This document shows, piece by piece, positions 1 to 6,231 of a stretch of DNA of 14,882 nucleotides. A program made the translations under genes and the position numbers. The DNA comes from an uncultured Sulfurovum sp. GTDB taxonomy: Bacteria; Campylobacterota; Campylobacteria; Campylobacterales; Sulfurovaceae. A model generated the notes under the pieces. That model worked only from the letters and a program-made list of their open reading frames with translations, had not been told where the DNA came from and searched no databases. Within the stretch, counting starts at the first letter, position 1; each line of letters starts with the position of its first letter. Location of the stretch: the NCBI GenBank assembly GCA_947311605.1, contig CAMZLC010000032.1, forward strand, positions 1 through 14,882, written 5' to 3'.

Positions 1-392
1 ACGATGCGCAGGCTTTGGGGCGATACGGGACGAGGGAAGAGCGAACGGTCGAGGGTGACTAGGGTCTCTTGGGTGTGAAAGTTTTGGATGCCGTGTCCGG
101 CGGATGCGTGCAGGTCTAGGCGTATGATCTCGTAGGTATCACTTTGTTGCCTCACCTCCTCTTCATCTGTACCGAATAAAGATTCCATTTCCCCTTGCCC
201 TGTCAGAAGCCATTCAAAAGAAATATTCTCATTTTGAGCTATTTTATGTAGTTCTTCGAATGGCACTTTGTTTCTTTGGATCCAAGTAGTTAAAGTTTGG
301 TACTTTACGCCTATCTTGTTAGCCAATTCCTTGTTTGTATCTACCTGAAAATGTTTTTTCAATTTACTAAAAGTTTTCTTTAAATCGTACAA
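1..392 (-). CDS. CI/LexA-like phage repressor, HTH plus S24 start (partial at its C-terminus)
   Basis: This gene reads leftward and runs off the window after about 130 codons. No ATG opens this frame. The start is TTG at 392-390, preceded by GGAGG with a 7-base gap, which decides the start. Residues about 20-42 form a helix-turn-helix (ELANKIGVKYQTLTTW). Residues 61-69 read WLLTGQGEM, a hallmark of CI-type repressor HTH domains. Residues 96-101 (ASAGHG) match the Ala-Gly self-cleavage site of S24 peptidase repressors; the Ser/Lys catalytic dyad would lie beyond the edge. By family it binds operators as a dimer, keeps lytic genes off, and could self-cleave in the SOS response. The HTH half is AT-rich (hand count 20/60 GC in bases 301-360) and the peptidase half GC-rich (38/60 in bases 1-60), suggesting a chimera. 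It faces the early operon across the 413-453 operator. Confidence 0.88.
   Translation of the reverse strand, partial: MYDLKKTFSKLKKHFQVDTNKELANKIGVKYQTLTTWIQRNKVPFEELHKIAQNENISFEWLLTGQGEMESLFGTDEEEVRQQSDTYEIIRLDLHASAGHGIQNFHTQETLVTLDRSLFPRPVSPQSLRI
228..238. promoter_or_regulatory. Third repressor operator copy, inside the repressor gene
   Basis: The 11 bases CTCATTTTGAG are identical to the core of the two operator half-elements at 417-427 and 439-449 (the latter in reverse complement). The core is itself an 11-bp palindrome-like site, CTCA-N3-TGAG. It lies within codons about 52-55 of the repressor, just after the HTH. Its centre is about 200 bp from the centre of the 413-453 operator, a distance suited to DNA looping or roadblock autoregulation. 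Binding is inferred from the identity only. Confidence 0.6.
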
Positions 393-412
393 TTTTAGAC
401 CTCCATGCAAAA

Positions 413-453
413 ATAGCTCATTTTGAGTTGACAAATAACTCAAAATGAGCTAT
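413..453. promoter_or_regulatory. Repressor operator pair (perfect 17-bp inverted repeat)
   Basis: The arms at 413-429 and 437-453 are exact reverse complements, separated by 7 bases (GACAAAT). Each arm contains its own short palindrome, CTCATTTTGAG at 417-427 and CTCAAAATGAG at 439-449, so two dimer sites are likely, 22 bp centre to centre (about two helical turns). The sites flank the -35 and fill the spacer of the early promoter, so bound repressor would exclude RNA polymerase. They also sit just upstream of the leftward repressor start at 392, allowing autoregulation. No clear leftward -35/-10 pair with good spacing could be assigned. Confidence 0.85.
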
Positions 454-456
454 AAT
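428..456 (+). promoter_or_regulatory. Early lytic promoter, perfect sigma70 consensus
   Basis: TTGACA at 428-433 and TATAAT at 451-456 are both exact consensus hexamers with the optimal 17-bp spacer. Transcription should begin near 463, giving a leader of about 35 nt before the Ner-like gene. The promoter is interleaved with the 17-bp inverted-repeat operator, as expected for a very strong promoter under repressor control. It is the counterpart of Mu Pe and probably drives the whole rightward block to 6506, since no other convincing plus-strand promoter is seen there. Confidence 0.88.
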
Positions 457-497
457 ACGCTTAAGTATATACCAAATAATACCAAAAGGTTGTAGTG

Positions 498-686
498 ATG
501 AAGGTAAAACAACGAAAGCGGCGGGTCGATACGCAGCGTATCCGAGAGGACTACGGTACGGTCAAGCGCGCTTGCAGGCTCAAGGAGGTGAACTATAACA
601 CCTTCAAGGTGTGGGCGGCAGGGTTTCAGAGCAGTGCGGTGCTTGGGGATAAGTTTCGCGAATACCTTATAAGAGAAAGCGCCTAA
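498..686 (+). CDS. Small basic early protein in the Ner/Cro position
   Basis: This is a 62-residue, strongly basic protein (KVKQRKRR near the N-terminus). The central stretch, about residues 19-42, could form a helix-turn-helix (YGTVKRACRLKEVNYNTF). It is the first gene after the early promoter and opposite the repressor, exactly where Mu carries ner, which encodes a small DNA-binding protein that lowers early and repressor transcription. A GTG at 495 directly precedes the ATG at 498. The ATG is preferred because AAAAGG (484-489) is then 8 bases away. The stop TAA shares a base with the transposase ATG (TAATG), so the two are probably translationally coupled. No diagnostic Ner motif is recognised; the role is inferred from position, size and charge. 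Confidence 0.6.
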   Translation: MKVKQRKRRVDTQRIREDYGTVKRACRLKEVNYNTFKVWAAGFQSSAVLGDKFREYLIRESA

Positions 687-2527
687 TGAAAAGCACCGAT
701 ATCGCCACCGCACTTGGGTGTAAGGCTCAGTATATCCAGCGACTCACCAAACAAGCCGTCGAAGCGGGTCAATCACACCTCACCATCAAAGGTGAACGCT
801 TCACCTTTGAGGCCGTCAACGGCAGAGGCAGGGGTGGCAAGGTGTACCGCTACCGCCGTATCCAGGCACCTGCACCCCAGCGGTCACGCCGTCGTGGTGT
901 GAGTCGGGTGGATATGGCGGCACTGGAAGCTTTAGGTGTAGATATAGTCAAGCCAGGGAGTGAAGACAAGATGCAGATCGTGCGGTATGTGCTGGCACAT
1001 CCTGAGTATAGTATCTATGCGGTGGCATGGGGGCTTTGTACTCTTTTTAGACAAGAAGAGAGTGCCAAGTCTCTGGAGCGTCGTATCCGACGCTGGATCA
1101 AAGCATATCAAGAGGGTGGCAAAGAGGCTCTCGTCGATAGTAGAGGTGGTAGCCGTGGGTCGGCGGTGGATAGAGGGCTCTTCATGATGAGCATCGTCAA
1201 GTCCGGCACGCTGGATACCTACTATAGACGCTATTGCGCCTTTTGGTGCCAGCGGGAGGGGGTGGAGATAGATGTCTTCGCACCGCAGGGCAATATCAGC
1301 TATACGGGCTTCGTCCGCTACTACCACCAGCACAAAGAGGACGGCGATATAAAGGCTATCTTGAGAGGTATGGATGCGGTAGATGAGCTGCTGCCTGTCT
1401 ATAGTATGGCATCACAGCTGAGCTACCCCAACCAGCAGTGGCAGATCGACGCGACCAGCATCGACATGATGGTCAAAGTCCCCCTCATCGACGGAGAGCC
1501 CCAGTATTTCCTCCCCATCGAGAGCGACCAGTACCGTCTGGTGCGCTACACGCTCAACGGTCTGGTCGATGCCTACAGTGCCGCCAGGGTCTACAAGCTC
1601 ATGCTCTCAGGCACCAGCTACGGCAATGTCAGACTGCTGGAAAAGGCTATCAATATATTGGGCGTGCCTGAGCTGATCAAGGGAGACAACGGCAAGGACT
1701 ATGTCTCAGAGCACTTCCAAAGCGTGCTGGAGGATCTGGGGATCGTCTATCATGCTGCTACACCATATAAAGGGAGCGAAAAAGGCAAGATAGAGCGAGG
1801 CTTCCGCACGCTACAGCACAATGCGCTCTTCGAGTCGTTGCCCGGCTTCGTCGGCCATAGCGTAGCACAACGCCAAAAGATCGAGGCACAGGCCGCCAAA
1901 AAGAGCCAGAGAGGCGGTGCAGGCACGCAGACCAACCTCAGAGAGAACTTCCTCTGGTGGTGGGAGGCGGAGCGTGCGCTGGATGGTCTAATCGCCCAGA
2001 TGTTTGCCGAGCATATGCAGGCGCACCGTGGCGTGGCATCACACAGCAGGACGATCCCCCATCTGCACCAGCGACTGGGCAAGCGCTCCACCCGCAAGCT
2101 CTCCCGAGAGGGGATCCGCTACCGAGGGGATATCTATACCTCCACAGCGATCTGGGAGCGGTACCGCATCGGGGACAGCGTCACGATCCATGAGGAGATC
2201 GATGATGAGAGCCTGCTCTATATCGCCACTGATGCGGGCGACTATATCACTGCCAGCAGTGACAGGGCAGCGATCACGCTGGAGGAGGCCCAGGAGTCCA
2301 AGCGCGCCTACAAGCGCAGAGAGACTGCCAAGATCAAGCAGATCGTGCGCAGTGGCAAGCAGGCTACCGCCGCCCACAGTGATCTGATCTCCCAGCAGCT
2401 CCAAGAAGCCTCTGCACTGGCACAGCCTCATGTGATCAGCCATCCGATCAACCAGCCTGTATCACCAGAGACTCACAAGGGAGAGGCGATGCGTGACGAG
2501 ATCATCCGTAGAGTCTCAGGGATGTAA
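686..2527 (+). CDS. MuA-like DDE transposase
   Basis: This 613-residue protein should catalyse strand nicking and transfer during integration and replicative transposition, assembling on the phage ends. The N-terminus (residues 1-60) is a small winged/HTH-like DNA-binding region, followed by a basic stretch (RSRRR) and a second helical region at about 90-180 suited to end binding. The catalytic core has D255 (QWQIDATS), D334 (KGDNGKDY) and E370 (KGKIERGF), giving the expected D-X35-E spacing. A beta-barrel-like region (about 470-530) and a charged C-terminal tail (about 535-613) follow; in Mu the tail contacts MuB and ClpX. Length is slightly below MuA (663 residues). Start ATG overlaps the upstream stop by one base and lacks a strong ribosome site, suggesting coupling. 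It lies between the Ner-like gene and MuB, separated from MuB by an unusual 256-bp gap. Confidence 0.97.
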   Translation: MKSTDIATALGCKAQYIQRLTKQAVEAGQSHLTIKGERFTFEAVNGRGRGGKVYRYRRIQAPAPQRSRRRGVSRVDMAALEALGVDIVKPGSEDKMQIVRYVLAHPEYSIYAVAWGLCTLFRQEESAKSLERRIRRWIKAYQEGGKEALVDSRGGSRGSAVDRGLFMMSIVKSGTLDTYYRRYCAFWCQREGVEIDVFAPQGNISYTGFVRYYHQHKEDGDIKAILRGMDAVDELLPVYSMASQLSYPNQQWQIDATSIDMMVKVPLIDGEPQYFLPIESDQYRLVRYTLNGLVDAYSAARVYKLMLSGTSYGNVRLLEKAINILGVPELIKGDNGKDYVSEHFQSVLEDLGIVYHAATPYKGSEKGKIERGFRTLQHNALFESLPGFVGHSVAQRQKIEAQAAKKSQRGGAGTQTNLRENFLWWWEAERALDGLIAQMFAEHMQAHRGVASHSRTIPHLHQRLGKRSTRKLSREGIRYRGDIYTSTAIWERYRIGDSVTIHEEIDDESLLYIATDAGDYITASSDRAAITLEEAQESKRAYKRRETAKIKQIVRSGKQATAAHSDLISQQLQEASALAQPHVISHPINQPVSPETHKGEAMRDEIIRRVSGM

Positions 2528-2634
2528 AGGGGCTTGAAAGAGCCTCCAAAGAGGGTTTAAAGAGCGGTTCACTGAGCCTCTCTTTGAGTCCTTTACTCAT
2601 GATATTTGACATGCCACTGTTATGTGACGAGCCT

Positions 2635-2742
2635 ATAGTCGGGGGCACCGGCGCAGCTGATGCGCTGCACCCATGTTATCCTTTGCACACCATTCCATTA
2701 CACTCCTCCTTTTGAGTAAACCTTTGCGGTGCCCCCTACTAT
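2635..2742. repeat. Long imperfect inverted repeat in the MuA-MuB gap (2528-2783)
   Basis: Arms ATAGTCGGGGGCACCG (2635-2650) and CGGTGCCCCCTACTAT (2727-2742) pair over 15 of 16 positions and enclose 76 bases. Inside is a small stem GCGCA/TGCGC (around 2652-2666). The rest of the gap holds weaker hairpins: GGGGCT/AGCCTC just after the transposase stop, CAAAGAG/CTCTTTG at 2547-2553 and 2580-2586, and TGAGT/ACTCA at 2585-2599. No ORF with a ribosome site lies here. No target-site duplication flanks the repeat, so a MITE is not supported. A structured leader, attenuator, small RNA or transposition-related site are all possible. In Mu, A and B are almost contiguous, so the gap itself is unusual. 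Confidence 0.7.
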
Positions 2743-2783
2743 GGGTTCTATATCGTTCCCAGAAATCACACAAAGGAGTATGT

Positions 2784-3641
2784 ATGCAAGAGGAGTTTAA
2801 GAGATTTCTAAAAGCGCAGGGATTGAAGCAGGCCTATGTCGCCCGCTCCCTCGGTGTGAGCAGTTCGCAGCTGTCACAGTGGATGAGTCAGAAGTACCAG
2901 GGCGACACAGCGACGCTGGAGGCCGCCTTGCGTAACTTCATGGACAATTATACCACAAAACGCTCAGAGAGCTCTGAGTCTATACCCGTCCAGCCACTGC
3001 ACAACTACAGCTCTGCGATGTTCGTCGCAGAGGAGGCTGTGGTCAACGAGGAGATGGTCGTACTCTACGGCATCCCCGGATCAGGCAAGAGCGTGGTCGC
3101 CAGGGAGTTTGTCTCTCGTCACCCTGAGGCGGTCTTTGTCGAGGTGGTGCCGGGCATTCGCCCTGACAGCCTGCTCAAGACCATCGCCGCCATACTGGGT
3201 ATCGGCGGGATCCGTGCCGGTGATGAGCTGATCTGGGAGATCGCCAGAGAGTTTGGCAGGCGTGACGGGGTGCTAGTGATCGACGAAGCAGAGCATCTGA
3301 CGGTCAAGGGGCTGGAGGTGATCCGCCGTATCCATGACTTCTCACGGGTGCCGGTGGTACTGGTAGGCACCTATGGCCTGATCAAGAACCTCAAGGGCAA
3401 CAACGGAGAGCTGCTGCAGCTCTACAGCCGTATCCAGGGTCGCTGGGAGTTCAAGGAGAGCAGCAGTGAGGACATGGAGCGGCTCTTTGGGTCTCTCTCT
3501 CCCGTGATCTGCCGCTACACCAGGCACCTGCGCAGGGCGGTCAATCTCTACGCCAAAGCCCAGCGCTTCGCCGCGATGAACCAGGAGCCGCTCAATGCCG
3601 GCCATATCGAAGCAGCCTCCACGATGCTGTTTTTAGACTAA
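2784..3641 (+). CDS. MuB-like AAA+ ATPase, transposition target activator
   Basis: This 285-residue protein should bind target DNA as an ATP-dependent filament, deliver it to the transposase and stimulate strand transfer. Residues 1-55 form a Cro-like HTH (AYVARSLGVSSSQLSQWM), as in MuB. The ATPase has Walker A GIPGSGKS at 96-103, Walker B VLVIDEAE at 163-170 and a sensor-like VVLVGTYG at 191-198. A helical C-terminal domain (about 235-285) carries RHLRRAVN. The reading frame is open upstream to 2673, but the ATG at 2784 has AAAGGAG with a 5-base gap and begins right at the HTH, whereas the upstream stretch overlaps the inverted repeat and shows no domain. A separate ribosome site and the long 5' gap suggest it may be tuned independently of the transposase. 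Confidence 0.95.
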   Translation: MQEEFKRFLKAQGLKQAYVARSLGVSSSQLSQWMSQKYQGDTATLEAALRNFMDNYTTKRSESSESIPVQPLHNYSSAMFVAEEAVVNEEMVVLYGIPGSGKSVVAREFVSRHPEAVFVEVVPGIRPDSLLKTIAAILGIGGIRAGDELIWEIAREFGRRDGVLVIDEAEHLTVKGLEVIRRIHDFSRVPVVLVGTYGLIKNLKGNNGELLQLYSRIQGRWEFKESSSEDMERLFGSLSPVICRYTRHLRRAVNLYAKAQRFAAMNQEPLNAGHIEAASTMLFLD

Positions 3642-3652
3642 AAGGAGACGAA

Positions 3653-3772
3653 ATGAGACTACAAGCGCTAAGAATATGGCTCCACGCCATGCAGGCACAG
3701 GGGGCAGATGTGACGAGACTGACCGTGTCGCAGTATGCTATCCATTTGATGTTGATGGGGGGTGGAAGATGA
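3653..3772 (+). CDS. 39-residue early protein of unknown function
   Basis: This short gene has a strong ribosome site (AAAGGAG at 3641-3647, 5-base gap) directly after the MuB stop. It ends in an ATGA overlap with the next gene. The product (MRLQALRIWLHAMQAQGADV, then about 19 more residues) is probably one amphipathic helix followed by a short tail ending in MGGGR. No family is recognised. The ribosome site and coupling at both sides argue that it is translated; at minimum it may serve as a leader that couples translation to the membrane protein downstream. Confidence 0.6.
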   Translation: MRLQALRIWLHAMQAQGADVTRLTVSQYAIHLMLMGGGR

Positions 3773-4029
3773 GTATCAGAGAAGAGGTCGCCTCACAGCT
3801 GGCACAGCTCAATGAGGCCGAGGTGATGGGTGTCAGCGAGTATCTGGAGCTACAGTATGCCGTGCAGCCGAGTGAGCGCACCCTGCGCCCCAGGCCGACG
3901 ACACCTAGCTCGGAGGAGACCTGCCGTGAGCCTAACCCGCTTGAAGGGGTTTGGGAGTTTTTGGGGCTCTATATACTCATTATGGGGTTTGGTGTCTTTG
4001 TGGGGTACCTGATGAGAGGGGGTGTGTGA
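3769..4029 (+). CDS. Small protein with one C-terminal membrane segment, unknown function
   Basis: The product is 86 residues. The ATG at 3769 overlaps the previous TGA (ATGA) and follows a GGTGGAAG ribosome-like site. The frame is open further upstream, but those codons are shadowed by the 39-residue gene. Residues 1-35 look helical and acidic; residues about 36-58 are Pro/Thr/Ser/Glu-rich and probably disordered. Residues about 62-82 form a hydrophobic stretch (FLGLYILIMGFGVFVGYLM) followed by Arg, consistent with a single membrane anchor with the N-terminus in the cytoplasm. It shares a one-base overlap with the next gene. Early membrane-anchored phage proteins sometimes act in exclusion or host takeover, but nothing in the sequence proves that here. 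Confidence 0.7.
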   Translation: MSIREEVASQLAQLNEAEVMGVSEYLELQYAVQPSERTLRPRPTTPSSEETCREPNPLEGVWEFLGLYILIMGFGVFVGYLMRGGV

Positions 4030-4322
4030 TGGCAGAGCATATCCGCATATCCGAAGCAGCTCAGAGGCTGGGGTGTTCTGTGCAGGTTCTCCGCCAGAGC
4101 CGCATCGGGATGGCGGCACAGGTGCCCGGCACACGCCCCAGGCTGGTGGACTGGGAGATGCTCCGTGGCACCTATGTCACGCGCTCTGTAGGGCGACCAC
4201 GGCTCAGCGGACCCGTCACCAAGCCAAAAGCCAAAATCAACCCCTACTGGCTGCGGCGTGGAGATACCAGCAGTCTCAGCAGTCAGAGCAGCAGCCTGGA
4301 GGCCGGGGCGGTGTATCTATGA
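4029..4322 (+). CDS. Small MerR/excisionase-like HTH protein
   Basis: The product is 97 residues. The N-terminal part, residues about 4-28 (IRISEAAQRLGCSVQVLRQS), has the shape of a MerR/excisionase-type helix-turn-helix, which normally binds DNA with a wing. The second half is basic (RPRLSGPVTKPKAK) and ends in a Ser-rich tail (SSLSSQSSSLE), probably disordered. The start ATG shares one base with the upstream TGA, and the stop overlaps the next gene's ATGA, so it is locked into a coupled cassette with its neighbours. A longer frame upstream is a shadow of the membrane protein gene. The likely role is DNA binding in early regulation or transposition, but the target is unknown. Confidence 0.68.
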   Translation: MAEHIRISEAAQRLGCSVQVLRQSRIGMAAQVPGTRPRLVDWEMLRGTYVTRSVGRPRLSGPVTKPKAKINPYWLRRGDTSSLSSQSSSLEAGAVYL

Positions 4323-4561
4323 TCCCGTCTGTAGATATCCGTATCGGAGAAGAGATCTATTATATCGCTGAGGCAGCGGTGCTCACCTCTCCTGTCGTGG
4401 GTGCCTCGGTGCAGTCTTTGACCCCCGAGGAGACGGGGGAGAGCGGCTATGAGGTGATCCTGGCGCTGGAGAGCGGGCTGCGTATCCCTCATGATCGTGC
4501 CTGTCGCAGCGAGGAGGAGCTCTACAAGCAGCTCAGTCGCGACTTCAAGACCACACGCTGA
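4319..4561 (+). CDS. 80-residue early protein of unknown function
   Basis: The gene starts in an ATGA overlap with the HTH gene; the same frame is open upstream but only as a shadow. The product begins MIPSVDIRIGEEIYYIAEAA, followed by a beta-rich pattern (YEVILALESGLRIP) and a charged helical C-terminus (EEELYKQLSRDFKTTR). No family is recognised. The start lacks a strong ribosome site, so translation probably depends on coupling. It is the last member of the four-gene cassette between MuB and Gam and is followed by a 9-bp hairpin at 4571-4591. Confidence 0.65.
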   Translation: MIPSVDIRIGEEIYYIAEAAVLTSPVVGASVQSLTPEETGESGYEVILALESGLRIPHDRACRSEEELYKQLSRDFKTTR

Positions 4562-4570
4562 ACACTGCTA

Positions 4571-4591
4571 CAGTCCTGCCCCGCAGGATTG
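4571..4591 (+). other. Hairpin between the small-gene cassette and Gam
   Basis: CAGTCCTGC (4571-4579) and GCAGGATTG (4583-4591) pair over 9 positions, one of them G-T, around a CCC loop. It starts 10 bases after the upstream stop and ends 39 bases before the Gam ATG. No T-run follows, so it is not a classical intrinsic terminator; it could mark an RNA processing or stability boundary in the early operon. Confidence 0.5.
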
Positions 4592-4630
4592 TGTGGAGTG
4601 CTTGCACTACCCCAATCAAAGGAGCCAACC

Positions 4631-5137
4631 ATGGCAAAAAAACGAAGCAAACCTCAAGTAGATGTGACCAAGGTCACCTCTCTAGGCGAGGCAGACACCC
4701 TGCTACACCGCATCGCAGACCTGCGTGCTGCCCTGCGCAAAGAGGAGGCCGATGCCGATATCGCGGTCAATGAGATCAAGGAGCAGCTCAAAGCCTCCTG
4801 CCAGCCACTGCTCGACGAGATCAACGCGATGGAGAAATCCCTGGCGGTCTATAGCGAATACAACAAAGAGGAGCTCTTCCGAGACAAAAAGAGCATAGAG
4901 CTGACCTTCGGACTCTTTGGCTTCCGCCAGTCCACTGCCATCTCCGTGCGCAAAACCACACTGGAGAAGATCAAGCAGCACGGACTGACAGAGGCGATCC
5001 GCATCAAGGAAACCCCCAACAAAGACGCGATGGCAGAGTGGAGCGAAGAGAAGCTCGCCCTGGTCGATGCCCGCAGGGTGGTCAAGAATCAGTTCTGGGT
5101 CGAGACCAAAGAGAACGACGTGGAGGTGCCGTCATGA
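4631..5137 (+). CDS. Mu Gam-like double-strand DNA end-binding protein
   Basis: This 168-residue protein matches Mu Gam in length (174) and layout. Gam binds DNA double-strand ends as a dimer, a bacterial relative of Ku, and blocks exonucleases such as RecBCD. Residues about 15-80 form a long charged coiled-coil helix (LGEADTLLHRIADLRAALRK and on). They are followed by the beta region (IELTFGLFGFRQ) and the segment HGLTEAIRIKETPNKDAM, which parallels the Mu Gam region containing RFIRTKQEINKEAI. The start ATG is set by AAAGGAG at 4618-4624 with a 6-base gap; the longer upstream frame has no ribosome site. The stop overlaps the next gene's ATGA. Position in the early operon after A and B agrees with Mu. 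Confidence 0.93.
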   Translation: MAKKRSKPQVDVTKVTSLGEADTLLHRIADLRAALRKEEADADIAVNEIKEQLKASCQPLLDEINAMEKSLAVYSEYNKEELFRDKKSIELTFGLFGFRQSTAISVRKTTLEKIKQHGLTEAIRIKETPNKDAMAEWSEEKLALVDARRVVKNQFWVETKENDVEVPS

Positions 5138-5436
5138 CACACCCGCTGCTGGATCCAGTCTCTGCACGCTACTATGATGCCGGAGAGCGTCCTGCTATTG
5201 AGATCTTGGAGGAGGAGACAAGCGTCATCGAGCAGATTGGCTGGGCCAAGGGCAATCTGTTTAAGTATCAGCACCGCCGCTCACTCAAGGGTGAAGACTC
5301 CAGAGATGCAGAGAAGCTATCCCGATATGCCGCCTACCTGAGGCTACTGCAGACCCTGCCTCCGACAGCGGAACGGATGTATGTCGCAGAGGCATGGCAA
5401 CGCTATGGCATACAGATCAGCTACACGCTCTCTTAG
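5134..5436 (+). CDS. DUF3310-like small phage protein
   Basis: The product is 100 residues. The start ATG at 5134 overlaps the Gam stop and is preceded by GGAGG (5122-5126) at 7 bases; a longer upstream frame is a shadow of Gam. The middle reads IEQIGWAKGNLFKYQHR, then DAEKLSRYAAYLRLL. This follows the DUF3310 pattern of a glycine-asparagine motif (GN-x-x-KY-x-x-R) followed by an acidic-lysine helix. DUF3310 proteins are common in phages, sometimes called nucleotide kinase-like, but no enzymatic role is firmly established. The extent of conservation and the gene's place in the early operon suggest a role in DNA metabolism or takeover. No catalytic residues are apparent. Confidence 0.7.
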   Translation: MTHPLLDPVSARYYDAGERPAIEILEEETSVIEQIGWAKGNLFKYQHRRSLKGEDSRDAEKLSRYAAYLRLLQTLPPTAERMYVAEAWQRYGIQISYTLS

Positions 5437-5491
5437 CCTCATAGAGTCCACCACGGTGGGCTCCCTTGAGTCTATCACCAAGGAGAAAACA

Positions 5492-5740
5492 ATGACCAAA
5501 GCAAAACAGCGACTCAAGGAGTTTGCCTCCTTTTCCCCCAACCTCGAGAGCTTCGTGCAGCTCTTCTATGACCATCTCGACAGCGACAGACAGGAGGAGG
5601 CGATCGCCCTCCTGCTGGAGACAGTCTATGCGATGCTCACCTCCCCTGGAGAGCAGTTCGACGAGCTGCTGGCGCGTGTGGATGCCCAAAAGAGAGAGAG
5701 CCTGCTCACCTGGCTTGAGCAGAGCAGGAGCCAGCTATGA
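5492..5740 (+). CDS. 82-residue acidic helical protein, unknown function
   Basis: The start ATG at 5492 follows AAGGAG (5480-5485) with a 6-base gap; the frame is open upstream only as a shadow of the DUF3310 gene. The product appears entirely helical (FVQLFYDHLDSDRQEEAIAL, then LLETVYAMLTSPGEQFDELL), acidic and Leu-rich, without a signal peptide or membrane segment. Its C-terminus ends in an ATGA overlap with the gp16-like gene, so the two are coupled. No family is recognised; a small protein-protein adaptor is the most that can be inferred. Confidence 0.7.
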   Translation: MTKAKQRLKEFASFSPNLESFVQLFYDHLDSDRQEEAIALLLETVYAMLTSPGEQFDELLARVDAQKRESLLTWLEQSRSQL

Positions 5741-6231
5741 CTACCAAGCAGCGGGGGTATCAGATCAGCCTGCTGCGGCGGCTGCATACCGCCCCCAGAT
5801 ATCTGGCACTCTATGCCGAGGATCCTATCGCCTACCGTGCCTGGCTCAAGAAGCACCTTCGGGTCGATAGTTCCAAAGAGCTTAGCCTGGAGAAGCTTAT
5901 AGAACTGGTGGCGTATATGGAGATGAAGAGGGAGACAGTACCAACCAACCACGCCTCAGCGCAGCAGATAGCCTACCTGCATCATCTCTGGAGTCAGCGT
6001 GCCAAGACACCTACCCTAGAGGCACTGCTCTCTTTTGCCCACCGGGTGCTCAAGTATCACCCGGAGGATACAGAGACACTCTCTCCTACAGAGGTATCGC
6101 GTCTCATCGCGGCGGTCAAAGGCATCAAGCCACAGCCCAGGGCATCTTTTGATAAAGGAGGCTTCCGCCCTGATCTTATTGTCCTGGATGATATTTGTGC
6201 CAACAATCCACACTACCAAGGAGGTAACTAA
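5737..6231 (+). CDS. Mu gp16-like protein (DUF1018)
   Basis: This 164-residue protein follows the pattern of the Mu gp16 family found late in the early operon just before mor. The N-terminal half (residues 1-65) begins with a basic helix and has AYRAWLKKHLRVDSSKELSL, typical of a short conserved helical repeat (tyrosine-containing segment, then a Leu-rich helix). The C-terminal half has ASAQQIAYLHHLWSQR, then HPEDTETLSPTEVSRLIAAV, which matches the second conserved block. The function of gp16 is not established. The last residues (DLIVLDDICANNPHYQGGN) are an unrelated-looking tail that happens to carry the ribosome site (GGAGG) of the following Mor gene. It is coupled at both ends, by ATGA upstream and TAATG downstream. 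Confidence 0.75.
   Translation: MTTKQRGYQISLLRRLHTAPRYLALYAEDPIAYRAWLKKHLRVDSSKELSLEKLIELVAYMEMKRETVPTNHASAQQIAYLHHLWSQRAKTPTLEALLSFAHRVLKYHPEDTETLSPTEVSRLIAAVKGIKPQPRASFDKGGFRPDLIVLDDICANNPHYQGGN

Noticed and set aside
450..713. An 87-residue minus-strand frame across the early promoter
   Set aside because: It overlaps the operator/promoter and the Ner-like gene, has no ribosome site and no domain. It is a mirror frame.
2606..2639. Second promoter in the MuA-MuB gap (TTGACA at 2606, TATAGT at 2634)
   Set aside because: The spacer would be 22 bp, too long for sigma70. No alternative -10 fits at 16-18 bp.
2635..2742. Inverted-repeat region as a MITE or insertion sequence
   Set aside because: No target-site duplication flanks it, no transposase lies inside, and only one copy is seen in the window.
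2673..2783. Upstream extension of MuB
   Set aside because: The frame is open but the codons overlap the inverted repeat, and the internal ATG at 2784 has AAAGGAG and begins at the HTH domain.
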